Below, in pieces: positions 51,562 to 60,728 of a stretch of DNA of 64,000 nt. The notes under the pieces were generated by a model. It saw only the letters and a program-made list of their open reading frames with translations, made no database searches and was not told the DNA's origin. The number at the start of each line of letters is the position of its first letter. Position 1 is the first letter of the stretch. The stretch lies in the NCBI RefSeq assembly GCF_029392895.1, contig NZ_CP114200.1, positions 6,826,501-6,890,500 on the forward strand. The letters are read 5' to 3'. Source of the stretch: Streptomyces sp. 71268. Lineage in GTDB: Bacteria > Actinomycetota > Actinomycetes > Streptomycetales > Streptomycetaceae. The position numbers and the translations under genes were made by a program.

Positions 51562-54258
51562 GTGCCGGAAGTCGTACTGGAATTGAATGGACGGACCTGG
51601 ACGCTGGACCCGTCCAGGTCGTATAGCCTCGGGCGCGATCCGCAAGGCGACGTGGTGCTGGAGGACGCCCGGGTCTCGTGGCGGCACGCCACCGTGCACT
51701 GGAACGGGCACGGTTGGGCCATCGAGGACCACGGCAGCACCAACGGCACCTATGCGCGGGGCCAGCGCGTTCAGCACCTGGAGATCAGCCCGGGCACGAC
51801 CATTCACCTCGGAAACGCCTCCGACGGACCACGGTTGAACTTCACCGGCGCGGCCATGGCCGCCGGGGCCGACGCCCATCCGCAAGCCGGCGGCTACGCC
51901 GCGCAGCACGGGATAGCCGCGCAGCAACAGGCCCCCGCCCCGCAGCAGCCCGCGGGTTGGCAGCACGCCGGGCAACAGCAGGGATGGCAGCAGGCCCCGC
52001 AGCCCCAACACCCCCAGCAGGCGGCCCCGCCCCAGCACGCGGCCCCGCACCAAGCGGTCCCGCCGCAGCAGTTCCACGGGCAGCAGCAGGCCCCTCACGC
52101 ACAGCCTCCGCAGGCGCCGCAGCACCAGCACCCAGCACAGCAGGCGCAACAGCCCCAGCAGGTGCCGCCGCAACACCAGCAGCAGGCACCGGGGCATCAG
52201 CAGCAGGCGCCGCAGGGCTTCCCCGGCCAGGCCGGGCCGGGCGCGGGCGTCGCCCCGCACGGGGACCGCAGCCCGACCACCTTCCACCAGATCGCCGTCG
52301 GCCGCGTGATGCGCATCGGTCGTGCGCTGGAGAACGAACTCGTCGTCTCGGACCTCCAGGTCTCCCGGCACCACGCCGAGTTCCGGGCCATGGCCGACGG
52401 CCGGTTCGAGATCGTCGACCTCGGCAGCCACAACGGCACCTACGTCAACGGTCAGCCGGTCCGCCGCCAGATCATCGGCCCCAGCGACATCGTCGGCGTC
52501 GGTCACTCGGCCTTCCGGCTGGTCGGCGACCGGCTTGAGGAGTTCGTCGACACCGGCGAGGTCTCCTTCTCGGCCCGCCACCTGACCGTGACGGTCGACG
52601 GCGGCAAGCAGATCCTCAAGGACGTCACCTTCGGCGTTCCCGAGAAGTCGCTGGTCGCCGTCATCGGCCCGTCCGGCTCCGGCAAGTCCACCCTGCTGCG
52701 GGCGCTCACCGGCTACCGCCCGGCCGACCAGGGTGACGTCCTCTACGACAACCGGAACCTGTACAAGCAGTTCGCCGAGTTGCGGCAGCGCATCGGGCTC
52801 GTCCCGCAGGACGACATCCTGCACAAGGAACTCACGGTCAAGAAGGCGCTGCGGTACGCGGCCAAGCTCCGCTTCCCCGGCGACACCGCCGAGGCCGAGC
52901 GCGAGGCGCGGATCGGCGAGGTGCTGCGCGAACTCAAGCTCGACATCCACTCCGAAAAGCGGGTCACCTCGCTCTCCGGTGGCCAGCGCAAGCGCGTGTC
53001 CGTCGCCCTCGAACTGCTGACCAAGCCGTCGTTGATCTTCCTGGACGAGCCGACGTCCGGCCTCGACCCTGGCATGGACCGCGACGTGATGCAGTTGCTG
53101 CGCGGCCTGGCCGACGACGGCCGTACCGTGCTCGTCGTCACGCACTCCGTGGCCGAGCTGGCGCTGTGCGACAAGCTGCTGGTCATGGCCCCCGGCGGGT
53201 CCGTCGCCTACTTCGGCCCGCCGGAGGAGGCGCTCAACTTCTTCGGCTACGAGACCTGGGCCGACGTCTTCTCGGCCTTCGAGAACTACCGCGACTACGA
53301 CTGGGCCGGCCGCTGGCGCGGCTCGCAGCACTTCCAGATGTACGCGGCCGACATCGACGCCGTCGCCCCGCAGTCGGTCCACGTCCAGCCGCCGCCGGCC
53401 CGTACGCAGAAGCCGCAGAGCTGGGCCTCGCAGTTGTGGACCCTGATGCGGCGCTACGTGTCGGTGATCGCCTCCGACCGCGGGTTCATCGGCCTGATGG
53501 TCATCCTGCCGGCGGTGCTCGGCGCGGTCAGCGTGGTCATCCCCTCCGACTACGGCCTGGTCGCCGGGCCCAAGGGACAGTTCAACCAGGACGCCGGCAC
53601 GATCATGCTGATCCTCGCGGTCGGCATGTGCTTCTCCGGCGCCGCCAACTCCGTACGAGAGCTGATCAAGGAACGGGTGATCTACGAACGGGAACGGGCC
53701 GTCGGCCTGTCCCGGTCCGCCTACCTGATGTCCAAGGTCATCGTGCTGGGCCTGATCACCGCGATCCAGGGCGTGATCATCTGCGCGATCGGCTTCTCCA
53801 CCCGGGACCTGCCGGACGAGGGCCTGATCTTCCCGCCCGCCGCCGAACTGTGCCTGGTGATCATCGCCCTCGGCTTCACCTCGATGATGTTCGGCCTGGT
53901 CATCTCCTCGCTGGTGAAGACGGCCGAGAAGACCATGCCGCTGCTGGTGATGTTCGCGATCGTGCAGGTCGTCTTCACCGGCGTGCTGTTCAAGATCTTC
54001 GGCTCGCTCGGCATCGAGCAGTTCGCGTACCTGATGCCCTCGCGCTGGGCGATCGGCGCCTCGGGCGCCACGCTCGACCTCTCGCACGTCATGGCGCCCT
54101 GGGACCGCAAGCAGCCGAACGACCTCGACCCGCTGTGGGAGCACTCGGTCGGCCAGTGGACCATCGACATGCTCGCGCTGATCGCGCTCGGCGTCGCCTG
54201 CGGCTTCGCCGTCGCCCGGCTGCTGCGCCGCCACGAGCCGGAGGTCATGCGCAAGTAG
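51562..54258 (+). CDS. ABC transporter with two FHA domains (ATPase-permease fusion)
   Basis: 898 residues from GTG 51562 (VPEVVLELNGRTW). FHA1 is at about 18-75 (LGRDPQGDVV, VSWRHATV, HGSTNGTYARG). A Gln/Pro/Ala/His-rich linker covers about 100-228. FHA2 is at about 240-312 (RIGRALENEL, VSRHHAEF, GSHNGTYVNG). The ABC ATPase has Walker A GPSGSGKST near 370, signature LSGGQRKR and FLDEPTSGLD. An ABC-2 type permease fills about 628-893. FHA domains bind phosphothreonine, so control by a Ser/Thr kinase is expected, as for mycobacterial Rv1747. The substrate is unknown. Confidence 0.92.
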   Translation: MPEVVLELNGRTWTLDPSRSYSLGRDPQGDVVLEDARVSWRHATVHWNGHGWAIEDHGSTNGTYARGQRVQHLEISPGTTIHLGNASDGPRLNFTGAAMAAGADAHPQAGGYAAQHGIAAQQQAPAPQQPAGWQHAGQQQGWQQAPQPQHPQQAAPPQHAAPHQAVPPQQFHGQQQAPHAQPPQAPQHQHPAQQAQQPQQVPPQHQQQAPGHQQQAPQGFPGQAGPGAGVAPHGDRSPTTFHQIAVGRVMRIGRALENELVVSDLQVSRHHAEFRAMADGRFEIVDLGSHNGTYVNGQPVRRQIIGPSDIVGVGHSAFRLVGDRLEEFVDTGEVSFSARHLTVTVDGGKQILKDVTFGVPEKSLVAVIGPSGSGKSTLLRALTGYRPADQGDVLYDNRNLYKQFAELRQRIGLVPQDDILHKELTVKKALRYAAKLRFPGDTAEAEREARIGEVLRELKLDIHSEKRVTSLSGGQRKRVSVALELLTKPSLIFLDEPTSGLDPGMDRDVMQLLRGLADDGRTVLVVTHSVAELALCDKLLVMAPGGSVAYFGPPEEALNFFGYETWADVFSAFENYRDYDWAGRWRGSQHFQMYAADIDAVAPQSVHVQPPPARTQKPQSWASQLWTLMRRYVSVIASDRGFIGLMVILPAVLGAVSVVIPSDYGLVAGPKGQFNQDAGTIMLILAVGMCFSGAANSVRELIKERVIYERERAVGLSRSAYLMSKVIVLGLITAIQGVIICAIGFSTRDLPDEGLIFPPAAELCLVIIALGFTSMMFGLVISSLVKTAEKTMPLLVMFAIVQVVFTGVLFKIFGSLGIEQFAYLMPSRWAIGASGATLDLSHVMAPWDRKQPNDLDPLWEHSVGQWTIDMLALIALGVACGFAVARLLRRHEPEVMRK

Positions 54259-54291
54259 CGCCCCGGCGTCCGCTCGCGGAGGCCACACGAA

Positions 54292-54333
54292 CGCCGCAGG
54301 GCGGCACCCCGGGAAGGGTGCCGCCCTGCGGCG
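54292..54333. terminator. Perfect 18-bp bidirectional hairpin
   Basis: cgccgcagggcggcaccc (54292-54309) and gggtgccgccctgcggcg (54316-54333), loop CGGGAA. Separates the convergent FHA-ABC and SLT genes; among the strongest stems in the window. Confidence 0.9.
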
Positions 54334-54417
54334 CGTGATGGAACAGGTGCCGCCTGCTGGCGCGGGCCGAAGCGGTGGGCCCGCGCCGCCGGATTCGGCG
54401 GGTGGCCGAGCGCCGGC

Positions 54418-55203
54418 CTAGTACGCCGAGTCGACGTTGTCCATGGTGCCGTACTTCTGGGCCGCGTAGTTGCAAGCGGCCGTGATGTTGGCGACCGGGT
54501 CGTAGATGTCCCAGGACGTGCCCTCGACGTGGAACGCCTTGAAGGTCGGCGGGATCACCTGGAGCAGGCCCTTGGACGGAATGCCGGCGATGGCGTTCAC
54601 GTCCCAGTCATTGATCGCCCGCGGGTTACCGCTGGACTCACGCATGATGTTGCGGTGAATGCCCTCGTAGGTGCCCGGAATGCCATTCTTCTTGAGGATG
54701 GCCAGCGATTCCTTGATCCAACCGTCGAGGTTGTTGGAGTAGGTGACCGGAGCCGCCTTGCGGGGCGCCGAACGGCTGGCGGTCTTGCCGGAGCGCTCCT
54801 TGACCGCGCTCCGCGCGGAACGCTCCTTGGCCGCACTCTGCGCGGCGCTGCGCTCCTTGGCCGTCTGCATGTCGGCGGCGGCCTGGGTCTGCTCGGAGCG
54901 CACCGCCTCGGCGGCGGCCTCCTTCTTGTCCTGGGCGGCCTTCTGCAGGGCCTCGACGGCGCCGGTGCGCGGCAGGTCGGACTTCGCCTGCTGCGGGACG
55001 CCGGAGGACAGCGCCTTGCCACCGAAGGCGGCCTGGTTCACGGCGACGCTCTGCGCGGACGGGGCCGCGTTCGACTCGGCGTGGGCGTCGCTGGGGACGG
55101 CGGCGAAGGCGATGGCGACGACACCGGTAGCGGCGATGCCGGCGGCGGAAAGCTTGTGGGCCTTGGGCAGGCGGTGATAACCACGAATGCTGGGGACGAG
55201 CAT
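54418..55203 (-). CDS. Secreted lytic transglycosylase (SLT domain)
   Basis: 261 residues from ATG 55203 (MLVPSIRGYHRLPKAHKL); the frame extends to 55302. Signal peptide with a hydrophobic run ending near VPSDAHA. Then a long Ala/Lys/Glu/Arg coiled or disordered region (about 60-160, repeated KERSA units). C-terminal SLT domain has the catalytic Glu in MRESSGNP (near 188) plus GLLQVIPPTF and NITAACNYAAQKYG. It cleaves peptidoglycan in growth or development. The 5' region 55204-55467 has a GGGGTT/AACCCC stem (55366-55382) but lacks ydaO-riboswitch consensus. Confidence 0.92.
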   Translation of the reverse strand: MLVPSIRGYHRLPKAHKLSAAGIAATGVVAIAFAAVPSDAHAESNAAPSAQSVAVNQAAFGGKALSSGVPQQAKSDLPRTGAVEALQKAAQDKKEAAAEAVRSEQTQAAADMQTAKERSAAQSAAKERSARSAVKERSGKTASRSAPRKAAPVTYSNNLDGWIKESLAILKKNGIPGTYEGIHRNIMRESSGNPRAINDWDVNAIAGIPSKGLLQVIPPTFKAFHVEGTSWDIYDPVANITAACNYAAQKYGTMDNVDSAY

Positions 55204-55467
55204 GCGGAGTAAACCTCTTCCAATCGCGGGGGTCGCAGTCGCCGTGACGTCGGCGCAGAAGAAGAGCGCCGCGTCTGATGACGGCGCCGTGCGACTCGGC
55301 AATTGTTAGCGGTTGGAAAATCGCCTGGCAAAGGTGTGACGTACTATCTGGCTTCGTGGCAAAGGGGGGTTATCGAAACCCCTCGATCGCGGCTATTTTC
55401 CCGGTGCGAAGCCATGGGAATTCAACTAATCCCATTCGTAGGTGATCCCCGTCCTATGCGCGGGCTC

Positions 55468-55499
55468 ACACCGGGCCCCCCGAGAGGTGGCCCGGCGTG
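55468..55499 (-). terminator. Hairpin terminator of the nitroreductase gene
   Basis: CAC-a-CCGGGCCcCC (from 55468) and GGtGGCCCGG-c-GTG (to 55499), loop CGAGA, one inner mismatch. It lies 28 nt past the nitroreductase stop and upstream of the SLT gene on the same strand. Confidence 0.7.
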
Positions 55500-55526
55500 A
55501 GCGGGCGCGTACGGAAGGTCGACGGT

Positions 55527-56228
55527 CTAGATCTCGACCATCACCTGGGACAGCGACTTGCGTACCAGGTCGGGCACCGCGCAGTCGTCCGCCGGGTAGC
55601 CGACCGGGATGACGGCGAACGCCTTCTCGTTCTCCGGCCGCCCCAGCACCTGGGACAGGAACCGCATGGGGCTCGGCGTGTGGATCAGCGCGGCCAGCCC
55701 CGACAGGTGCAGCGCGGACAGCAGCATGCCCACGGCTATGCCCACCGACTCGTCCACGTAGTAGTGCTTGCGCTTGGTGCCGTCCTCGCCCAGCCAGTAG
55801 CGCTGCTGGAAGACGATGATGAGGTGCGGCGCGTCCGTCAGGTGCGGCTTGACCTCGTCCGTGCCGAGCGGTCGCAGCGCCGCCAGCCACTCCTCGCCGA
55901 GCCGCCCCTCGTAGGAGCGGCGCTCCTCCTCCTCTGCCGCCTCCCTGATCCTGCGCCGCACCTCCGGGTCCTTGACCAGGACGAACGTCCAGGGCTGCTG
56001 GTGCGCTCCGGAGGGCGCGGTGGCCGCGCAGGCGATGGCGTCGCGCACCACCTGCTCGGGCACGGGGTCGGTGGAGAACTGTCGTACGGTCCTGCGCTCG
56101 TCCATCCGGCGCCGCAGCTCGGCCGCGCGCTCCAGGGACTGTGCCGGGTCCATCCGCGCGGGGCGGTAGGGGACCGGCTGGTAGGGGTCGCCGTGGGTGG
56201 GGGTCCAGTTCCGCGTAGGTACAGACAT
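55527..56228 (-). CDS. Nitroreductase family protein
   Basis: 233 residues from ATG 56228 (MSVPTRNWTPTHGD); no Shine-Dalgarno is seen, so possibly leaderless. FMN-binding pattern: RRTVRQFSTDPVPEQVVRDA, ATAPSGAHQQPWTFVLV and, toward the end, AVIPVGYPADDC. The insert with YWLGEDGTKRKHYYVDES resembles iodotyrosine-deiodinase-like members. It reduces nitro, quinone or halogenated aromatics with NAD(P)H; the substrate is not deducible. Confidence 0.9.
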   Translation of the reverse strand: MSVPTRNWTPTHGDPYQPVPYRPARMDPAQSLERAAELRRRMDERRTVRQFSTDPVPEQVVRDAIACAATAPSGAHQQPWTFVLVKDPEVRRRIREAAEEEERRSYEGRLGEEWLAALRPLGTDEVKPHLTDAPHLIIVFQQRYWLGEDGTKRKHYYVDESVGIAVGMLLSALHLSGLAALIHTPSPMRFLSQVLGRPENEKAFAVIPVGYPADDCAVPDLVRKSLSQVMVEI

Positions 56229-56456
56229 GTGCCGAGTCTGACCCCGCCCCGGACGGAATGCGGGCCGGATCCGAGAATTCGCCGCCCCACCCACCCCTCG
56301 AACCCCACACGCCCCCACATCCCACCCGGCGTCCGCCACCACGGACCCCTCCCGGGCCCAACCCGGGGCAGGGCCGTACGGCCTAGGTCTCACGGCCTAA
56401 TCACCGGCCGCCGCCGGCCCGATACGGCCCGCTGATCACGCCGGTACGGTGAAGCC

Positions 56457-57617
56457 ATGACCAAAGGACCGGGAATCGGCCCCGGAACCGGACTGGCGGC
56501 CGTGAGCACCGCGCTGCTCGCCATGAACCGGCAGTTGGAGGTCCGCGACGTCCTCAAGACGATCGTCGTCTCCGCCCGCGAGCTGCTGAACGCCAGGTAC
56601 GCGGCGCTCGGGGTCCCCGACGACCACGGCGGCTTCGCCCAGTTCGTCGTGGACGGCGTGAGCGAGAAGCAGTGGAAGGCCATCGGCCCGCTCCCGCGTC
56701 AGCACGGCATCCTCGCCGCCATGCTCAGGGACGCGACGCCGCAACGCCTCGCCGACGTCCGTACCGACCCCCGGTTCGAGGGGTGGCCGGACGCCCACCC
56801 CGAGATGTCCGACTTCCTCGGCCTGCCCATCGCCGACGGCGACGAGGTCCTCGGCGCCCTCTTCCTCGCCAACAAGCAGTGCCCCCGCCCGACCGGCGGC
56901 TGCGGCTTCACCGCGGAGGACGAGGAACTCCTGGGCATCCTCGCCCAGCACGCCGCCATCGCCCTCACCAACGCCCGGCTCTACGAGCGCAGCCGCGAGC
57001 TGACCATCGCCGGCGAACGCGCCCGCCTCGCGCACGAGCTGCACGACGCCGTCGCCCAGAAGCTGTTCTCGCTCCGCCTGACCGCCCAGGCCGCCACCGC
57101 CCTCGTACACCGCGACCCGGACCGTGCCAGGAGCGAACTCCAGCAGGTCACGGCGCTGGCCGCGGAGGCGGCCGACGAGTTGCGCGCCGCCGTGGTGGAG
57201 CTGCGCCCGGCCGCGCTCGACGAGGACGGCCTCGTCGCCACGCTGCGTACCCAGACCCAGGTCCTCGACCGCGCCCAGAGCACCCGCGTCACCTTCTCCG
57301 CGAACGGCGTGCGCGCGCTGCCCTCCGCCCAGGAGGAGGCGCTGCTACGGGTCGCCCAGGAGGCCCTGCACAACGCGCTCCGGCACGCCGGGGCCTCCCG
57401 CGTCGAGGTCACACTCGCCCGGCACGGCGCCGGCGGAGCACTGCTGTCCGTACGCGACGACGGGCGGGGCTTCGACCCCTCGGCCGTCCGCCGCGCCGGC
57501 CGTCACCTCGGCCTGGTCTCCATGCGTGACCGGGCGGCGGCCGTCGGCGGCGCGCTCACCGTGGAATCCACGCCCGGCAAGGGCACCCTGATCGAGATGG
57601 AGGTGCCCGGTGGCTGA
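56457..57617 (+). CDS. Sensor histidine kinase with N-terminal GAF domain (NarL-type)
   Basis: 386 residues without membrane segments. GAF domain about 20-175 (ARYAALGVPDDHG, DFLGLPIADGDEVLGALFLANK). HisKA_3 dimerisation helix with the phosphoacceptor His196 in AHELHDAVAQKL. C-terminal HATPase with VRDDGRGFDPSAV and HLGLVSMRDRAAAVGG. Cytosolic sensing through GAF is likely; ligand unknown. Overlaps the response regulator by 8 bases. Confidence 0.93.
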   Translation: MTKGPGIGPGTGLAAVSTALLAMNRQLEVRDVLKTIVVSARELLNARYAALGVPDDHGGFAQFVVDGVSEKQWKAIGPLPRQHGILAAMLRDATPQRLADVRTDPRFEGWPDAHPEMSDFLGLPIADGDEVLGALFLANKQCPRPTGGCGFTAEDEELLGILAQHAAIALTNARLYERSRELTIAGERARLAHELHDAVAQKLFSLRLTAQAATALVHRDPDRARSELQQVTALAAEAADELRAAVVELRPAALDEDGLVATLRTQTQVLDRAQSTRVTFSANGVRALPSAQEEALLRVAQEALHNALRHAGASRVEVTLARHGAGGALLSVRDDGRGFDPSAVRRAGRHLGLVSMRDRAAAVGGALTVESTPGKGTLIEMEVPGG

Positions 57618-58305
57618 GCCGGAGACCACAGAGCAGACCGCGGCGTCCCACCCGCCGCGCCCCGACCGGCCGCGCATCTCGGTGCTGCTCGTCGACGACC
57701 ACCAGGTGGTACGTCGCGGGCTGCGCACCTTCCTTGAGGTCCAGGACGACATCGAGGTGGTCGGCGAGGCGTCCGACGGCGCCGAGGGCGTGGCCCGCGC
57801 CGAGGAGCTGCGCCCCGACGTGGTCCTGATGGACGTCAAGATGCCCGACACCGACGGGATCGAGGCGCTGCGCCGGCTGCGTGAGTTGCAGAACCCGGCC
57901 CGCGTGCTGGTCGTGACCAGCTTCACCGAGCAGCGCACCGTCGTCCCGGCGCTGCGCGCCGGCGCGGCCGGCTACGTGTACAAGGACGTGGACCCCGACG
58001 CCCTCGCCGGCGCCATCCGCTCGGTGTACGCCGGGCACGTGCTGCTCCAGCCGGAGGTGGCCGGGGCGCTGCTCTCGCAGGAGGAGGCGGGCGGCAGCCA
58101 GGGCCGTGGCGCCTCGCTCACCGACCGGGAGCGCGAGGTGCTGGCCCTGATCGCGGACGGCCGCTCCAACCGGGAGATCGCCCGCGCCCTGGTGCTGTCC
58201 GAGAAGACCGTGAAGACCCACGTCTCGAACATCCTGATGAAGCTCGACCTCGCCGACCGCACGCAGGCCGCCCTGTGGGCCGTCCGGCACGGGGTGGGCG
58301 ACTGA
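57610..58305 (+). CDS. NarL/LuxR family response regulator
   Basis: 231 residues from GTG 57610. Receiver domain with LLVDDHQVVRRGLR and phospho-acceptor Asp75 in VVLMDVKMPD; Thr and Lys positions are present (VVTSF, YVYKDVD). LuxR HTH at the C-terminus (LTDREREVLALIADGRSNRE, KTVKTHVSNILMKL). Cognate partner of the preceding kinase. A chaplin gene follows 116 nt downstream. Confidence 0.95.
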   Translation: MAEPETTEQTAASHPPRPDRPRISVLLVDDHQVVRRGLRTFLEVQDDIEVVGEASDGAEGVARAEELRPDVVLMDVKMPDTDGIEALRRLRELQNPARVLVVTSFTEQRTVVPALRAGAAGYVYKDVDPDALAGAIRSVYAGHVLLQPEVAGALLSQEEAGGSQGRGASLTDREREVLALIADGRSNREIARALVLSEKTVKTHVSNILMKLDLADRTQAALWAVRHGVGD

Positions 58306-58421
58306 CATTTTCATACGGTCGTGTGATCGACGGCTCGTCGGCGCAACTCATTCGGCGGTCGACCGTTCTCCAGTGCACGCCGCGGCGGTTCGCCGCGGTG
58401 AAAGCCGAGAAGGGTTGAGCA

Positions 58422-58661
58422 GTGAAGAACATCAAGAGGGCCGCCGCCGTAACGATCATGATGGGCGGCCTCGCCATGGCCGGGGCGGGCGTCGCGTCGG
58501 CCGACTCCGCGGCGCGGGGCGCGGCCACGGCCTCGCCGGGCGTGGGCTCCGGCAACCAGGTCCAGGTTCCGGTGCACGTGCCGGTCAACGCCTGCGGTAA
58601 CTCGGTGAACGTCGTCGGGGTTCTCAACCCCACCTTCGGGAACTTCTGCACCAACCTCTGA
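58422..58661 (+). CDS. Short chaplin (hydrophobic aerial surface protein)
   Basis: 79 residues from GTG 58422 (AAGGG site). Signal peptide cleaved after Ala27 (GVASA). The mature part is one chaplin domain (ASPGVGSGNQVQVPVHVPVN, then the GNSVNVVGVLNP core) with Cys58 and Cys76. It assembles into amyloid-like rodlets that lower surface tension for aerial growth. The position matches S. coelicolor chpE, but ChpE lacks the Cys pair (from memory), so this resembles ChpD/F/G/H in that respect. Confidence 0.92.
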   Translation: MKNIKRAAAVTIMMGGLAMAGAGVASADSAARGAATASPGVGSGNQVQVPVHVPVNACGNSVNVVGVLNPTFGNFCTNL

Positions 58662-58765
58662 TCGCGGGACCGCGGCGCTTCGGCGCTCCCGGCACGGGTC
58701 GATAACGGCCCGGTCAGGGGCGCCGTCCACGCCCGCCGCCTCCCGCGCGCTTCTCCCAGCACCAC

Positions 58766-58793
58766 CGGCCCCGCGGCGACCGTCGCGGGGCCG
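58766..58793. terminator. Hairpin between chaplin and convergent hypothetical
   Basis: CGGCCCCGCG (58766-58775) and CGCGGGGCCG (58784-58793), perfect 10-bp arms, 8-nt loop, between convergent genes. Confidence 0.75.
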
Positions 58794-58846
58794 ACTGCTG
58801 CGCGCCCCGACCGCCCCGACGGGTCAGGGGTGACCGGCCGGCGCGG

Positions 58847-59692
58847 CTACGCCTGCCGCTGCCGCTGCTCCACGTACGCGTTGTACGCGGCCACCTGGGC
58901 CCGGCGCGCCGTGCGCTCCACCGGGCGCAACGTCTCGGAGCGCGCCGCGATCTCGGAGGCGCTGACCGCGCCGCCGTGCTCCGGCCCGTACGCGATGTCC
59001 ACCAGGGCCCCCACCCGCTGCGCCAGCTCCAGCACGCGCACCGCGCGCGGCGGATACCCCGGGGCCAACACCTCGCGTCCCCGCTCGGCGCGCGCCCGGT
59101 ACGCCTCCAGGGCCGCCGCCGCGACCGGGCCCGACCCCGCCACGTTCAGCCGGGCCAGCGCCTCGGTCGCCTCCCGCAGCGCCTCGGCCAGCTCGCGCTC
59201 CGCCTCGCCCAGCGACGGCACGTCGGCCGGCGGCGCCTCGCGCACCGGCAGGCAGCGCCAGAGCACCTCGGTGTGCACGTCGCTCTCGGAGACCGGGCCG
59301 CCGTCCACGCCCACCCCGCGCGGCCCCGCCCGGTGGACCTCGGGCACCAGGCCGAGCCCCACACCCACCGCGATGACCGCCTCGCCGGCCTCCAGCGCCC
59401 GCGCGTTGAACTCCGGCGGCCCGCTCAGCCCGAGCGGGTGCCCCGCCACCGGCAGTGCCACACACAGGCCGGTGGCGCCCAGCGCGCGCAGCCGCCCCAT
59501 CGCCAGGGTCAGCCCCACCGGCGCGGGGTCCGGGGCGGCGCCGGGCGGGGCCGATCTCTCCGGCAGGTCCACGACGCGGTGTGACGCATCCGTGCCGGTG
59601 ATACGGTGCGCCGCGTCATCAGGTGAGACAAGTCCGGCAAGCAGGGCATTTCCCCACGCGGCCAGGCGTCCTGAGCGAGGTTCGTCGAGCAT
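58847..59692 (-). CDS. Conserved actinobacterial hypothetical protein
   Basis: 281 residues. The N-terminus MLDEPRSGRLAAWGNALLAG is followed by a region rich in Ala/Gly/Val (VGLTLAMGRLRALGATGLCVALPVAGHPLGL) and a helical C-terminal part (EAERELAEALREATEALARL). No signal peptide, no transmembrane helix and no catalytic motif is recognised. Conserved next to the downstream ABC ATPase in Streptomyces (recall). The function is unknown. Confidence 0.75.
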   Translation of the reverse strand: MLDEPRSGRLAAWGNALLAGLVSPDDAAHRITGTDASHRVVDLPERSAPPGAAPDPAPVGLTLAMGRLRALGATGLCVALPVAGHPLGLSGPPEFNARALEAGEAVIAVGVGLGLVPEVHRAGPRGVGVDGGPVSESDVHTEVLWRCLPVREAPPADVPSLGEAERELAEALREATEALARLNVAGSGPVAAAALEAYRARAERGREVLAPGYPPRAVRVLELAQRVGALVDIAYGPEHGGAVSASEIAARSETLRPVERTARRAQVAAYNAYVEQRQRQA

Positions 59693-59802
59693 GCCACCAG
59701 CCTAAGGACTGGCACCGACAACGGGTGGCGTAGGTTTTGCTTGGGAGCTGTGCCCGCCGGCACACGCGACATGACGAGACTGCAATGGGAGACAACGCGC
59801 TC

Positions 59803-60594
59803 ATGAGCGATGTTCTGGAGCTGGTGGACGTATCCGTGGTCCGCGACGGCCGGGCTCTGGTGGACCATGTCTCGTGGTCGGTCGCCGAGGGAGAACGCTG
59901 GGTGATCCTCGGCCCCAACGGCGCGGGCAAGACGACGCTGCTGAACATCGCCTCCAGCTACCTCTTCCCCACCACCGGCACGGTGCAGATCCTCGGCGAG
60001 AAGCTCGGCGGCGTCGATGTCTTCGAGCTCCGGCCGCGCATCGGCATGGCCGGCATCGGCGTGGCCGACAAGCTGCCGCGCAGCCAGACGGTGCTGCAGA
60101 CGGTCCTCACCGCCGCGTACGGCATGACCGCCACCTGGCAGGAGAGCTACGAGGCCGTCGACGAGGACCGCGCCCGCGCCTTCCTCGACCGGCTGGGCAT
60201 GAGCGAGTACCTCGACCGCAAGTTCGGCACCCTCTCCGAGGGCGAGCGCAAGCGCACCCTGATCGCCCGCGCCATGATGACCGACCCCGAACTCCTGCTG
60301 CTCGACGAGCCCGCCGCCGGCCTCGACCTCGGCGGGCGCGAGGACCTCGTACGCCGCCTCGGGCGGCTCGCCCGCGACCCGTACGCGCCCTCCATGATCA
60401 TGGTCACGCACCACGTCGAGGAGATCGCCCCCGGCTTCACCCACGTCCTGATGATCCGCCAGGGCGAGGTGCTCGCCGCCGGCCCCGTGGAGACCGAGCT
60501 GAACTCCCGCAACCTCTCCCACTGCTTCGGGCTGCCGCTGGTGGTCGAGCGCCGGGGCGACCGGTGGACCGCGCAGGGCCTGCCGCTGAAGTGA
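59803..60594 (+). CDS. ABC transporter ATP-binding protein without a linked permease
   Basis: 263 residues from ATG 59803 (MSDVLELVDVSVVRDG); an ATG at 59785 would add 6. Walker A GPNGAGKTT, signature LSEGERKR (Glu replaces the second Gly), Walker B LLLLDEPAAGLDL, switch His in MVTHHVEEIAP. Similar in layout to ModF/ABC ATPases of iron or molybdenum type. No permease gene is adjacent. Divergent from the hypothetical at 58847. Confidence 0.88.
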   Translation: MSDVLELVDVSVVRDGRALVDHVSWSVAEGERWVILGPNGAGKTTLLNIASSYLFPTTGTVQILGEKLGGVDVFELRPRIGMAGIGVADKLPRSQTVLQTVLTAAYGMTATWQESYEAVDEDRARAFLDRLGMSEYLDRKFGTLSEGERKRTLIARAMMTDPELLLLDEPAAGLDLGGREDLVRRLGRLARDPYAPSMIMVTHHVEEIAPGFTHVLMIRQGEVLAAGPVETELNSRNLSHCFGLPLVVERRGDRWTAQGLPLK

Positions 60595-60728
60595 CCCGCT
60601 GTCGGTAGCGTCCCCCGTCGCTCCGACCGGCGGAGCGACGGGCCGGGGCCCGCGCACGGGGTGCCGGCCCGGCGCGCGATGGCGTGGAGTGAGCGGTCCC
60701 CTGTCCTCGGTGCGGGCCGAGAACTACC

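Noticed and set aside
55204-55467. ydaO (c-di-AMP) riboswitch expected before Streptomyces wall hydrolases
   Set aside because: The leader lacks the conserved GGGGAACC-type and GCTAACCTCGTAGGC-type elements; only a short GGGGTT/AACCCC stem is present.
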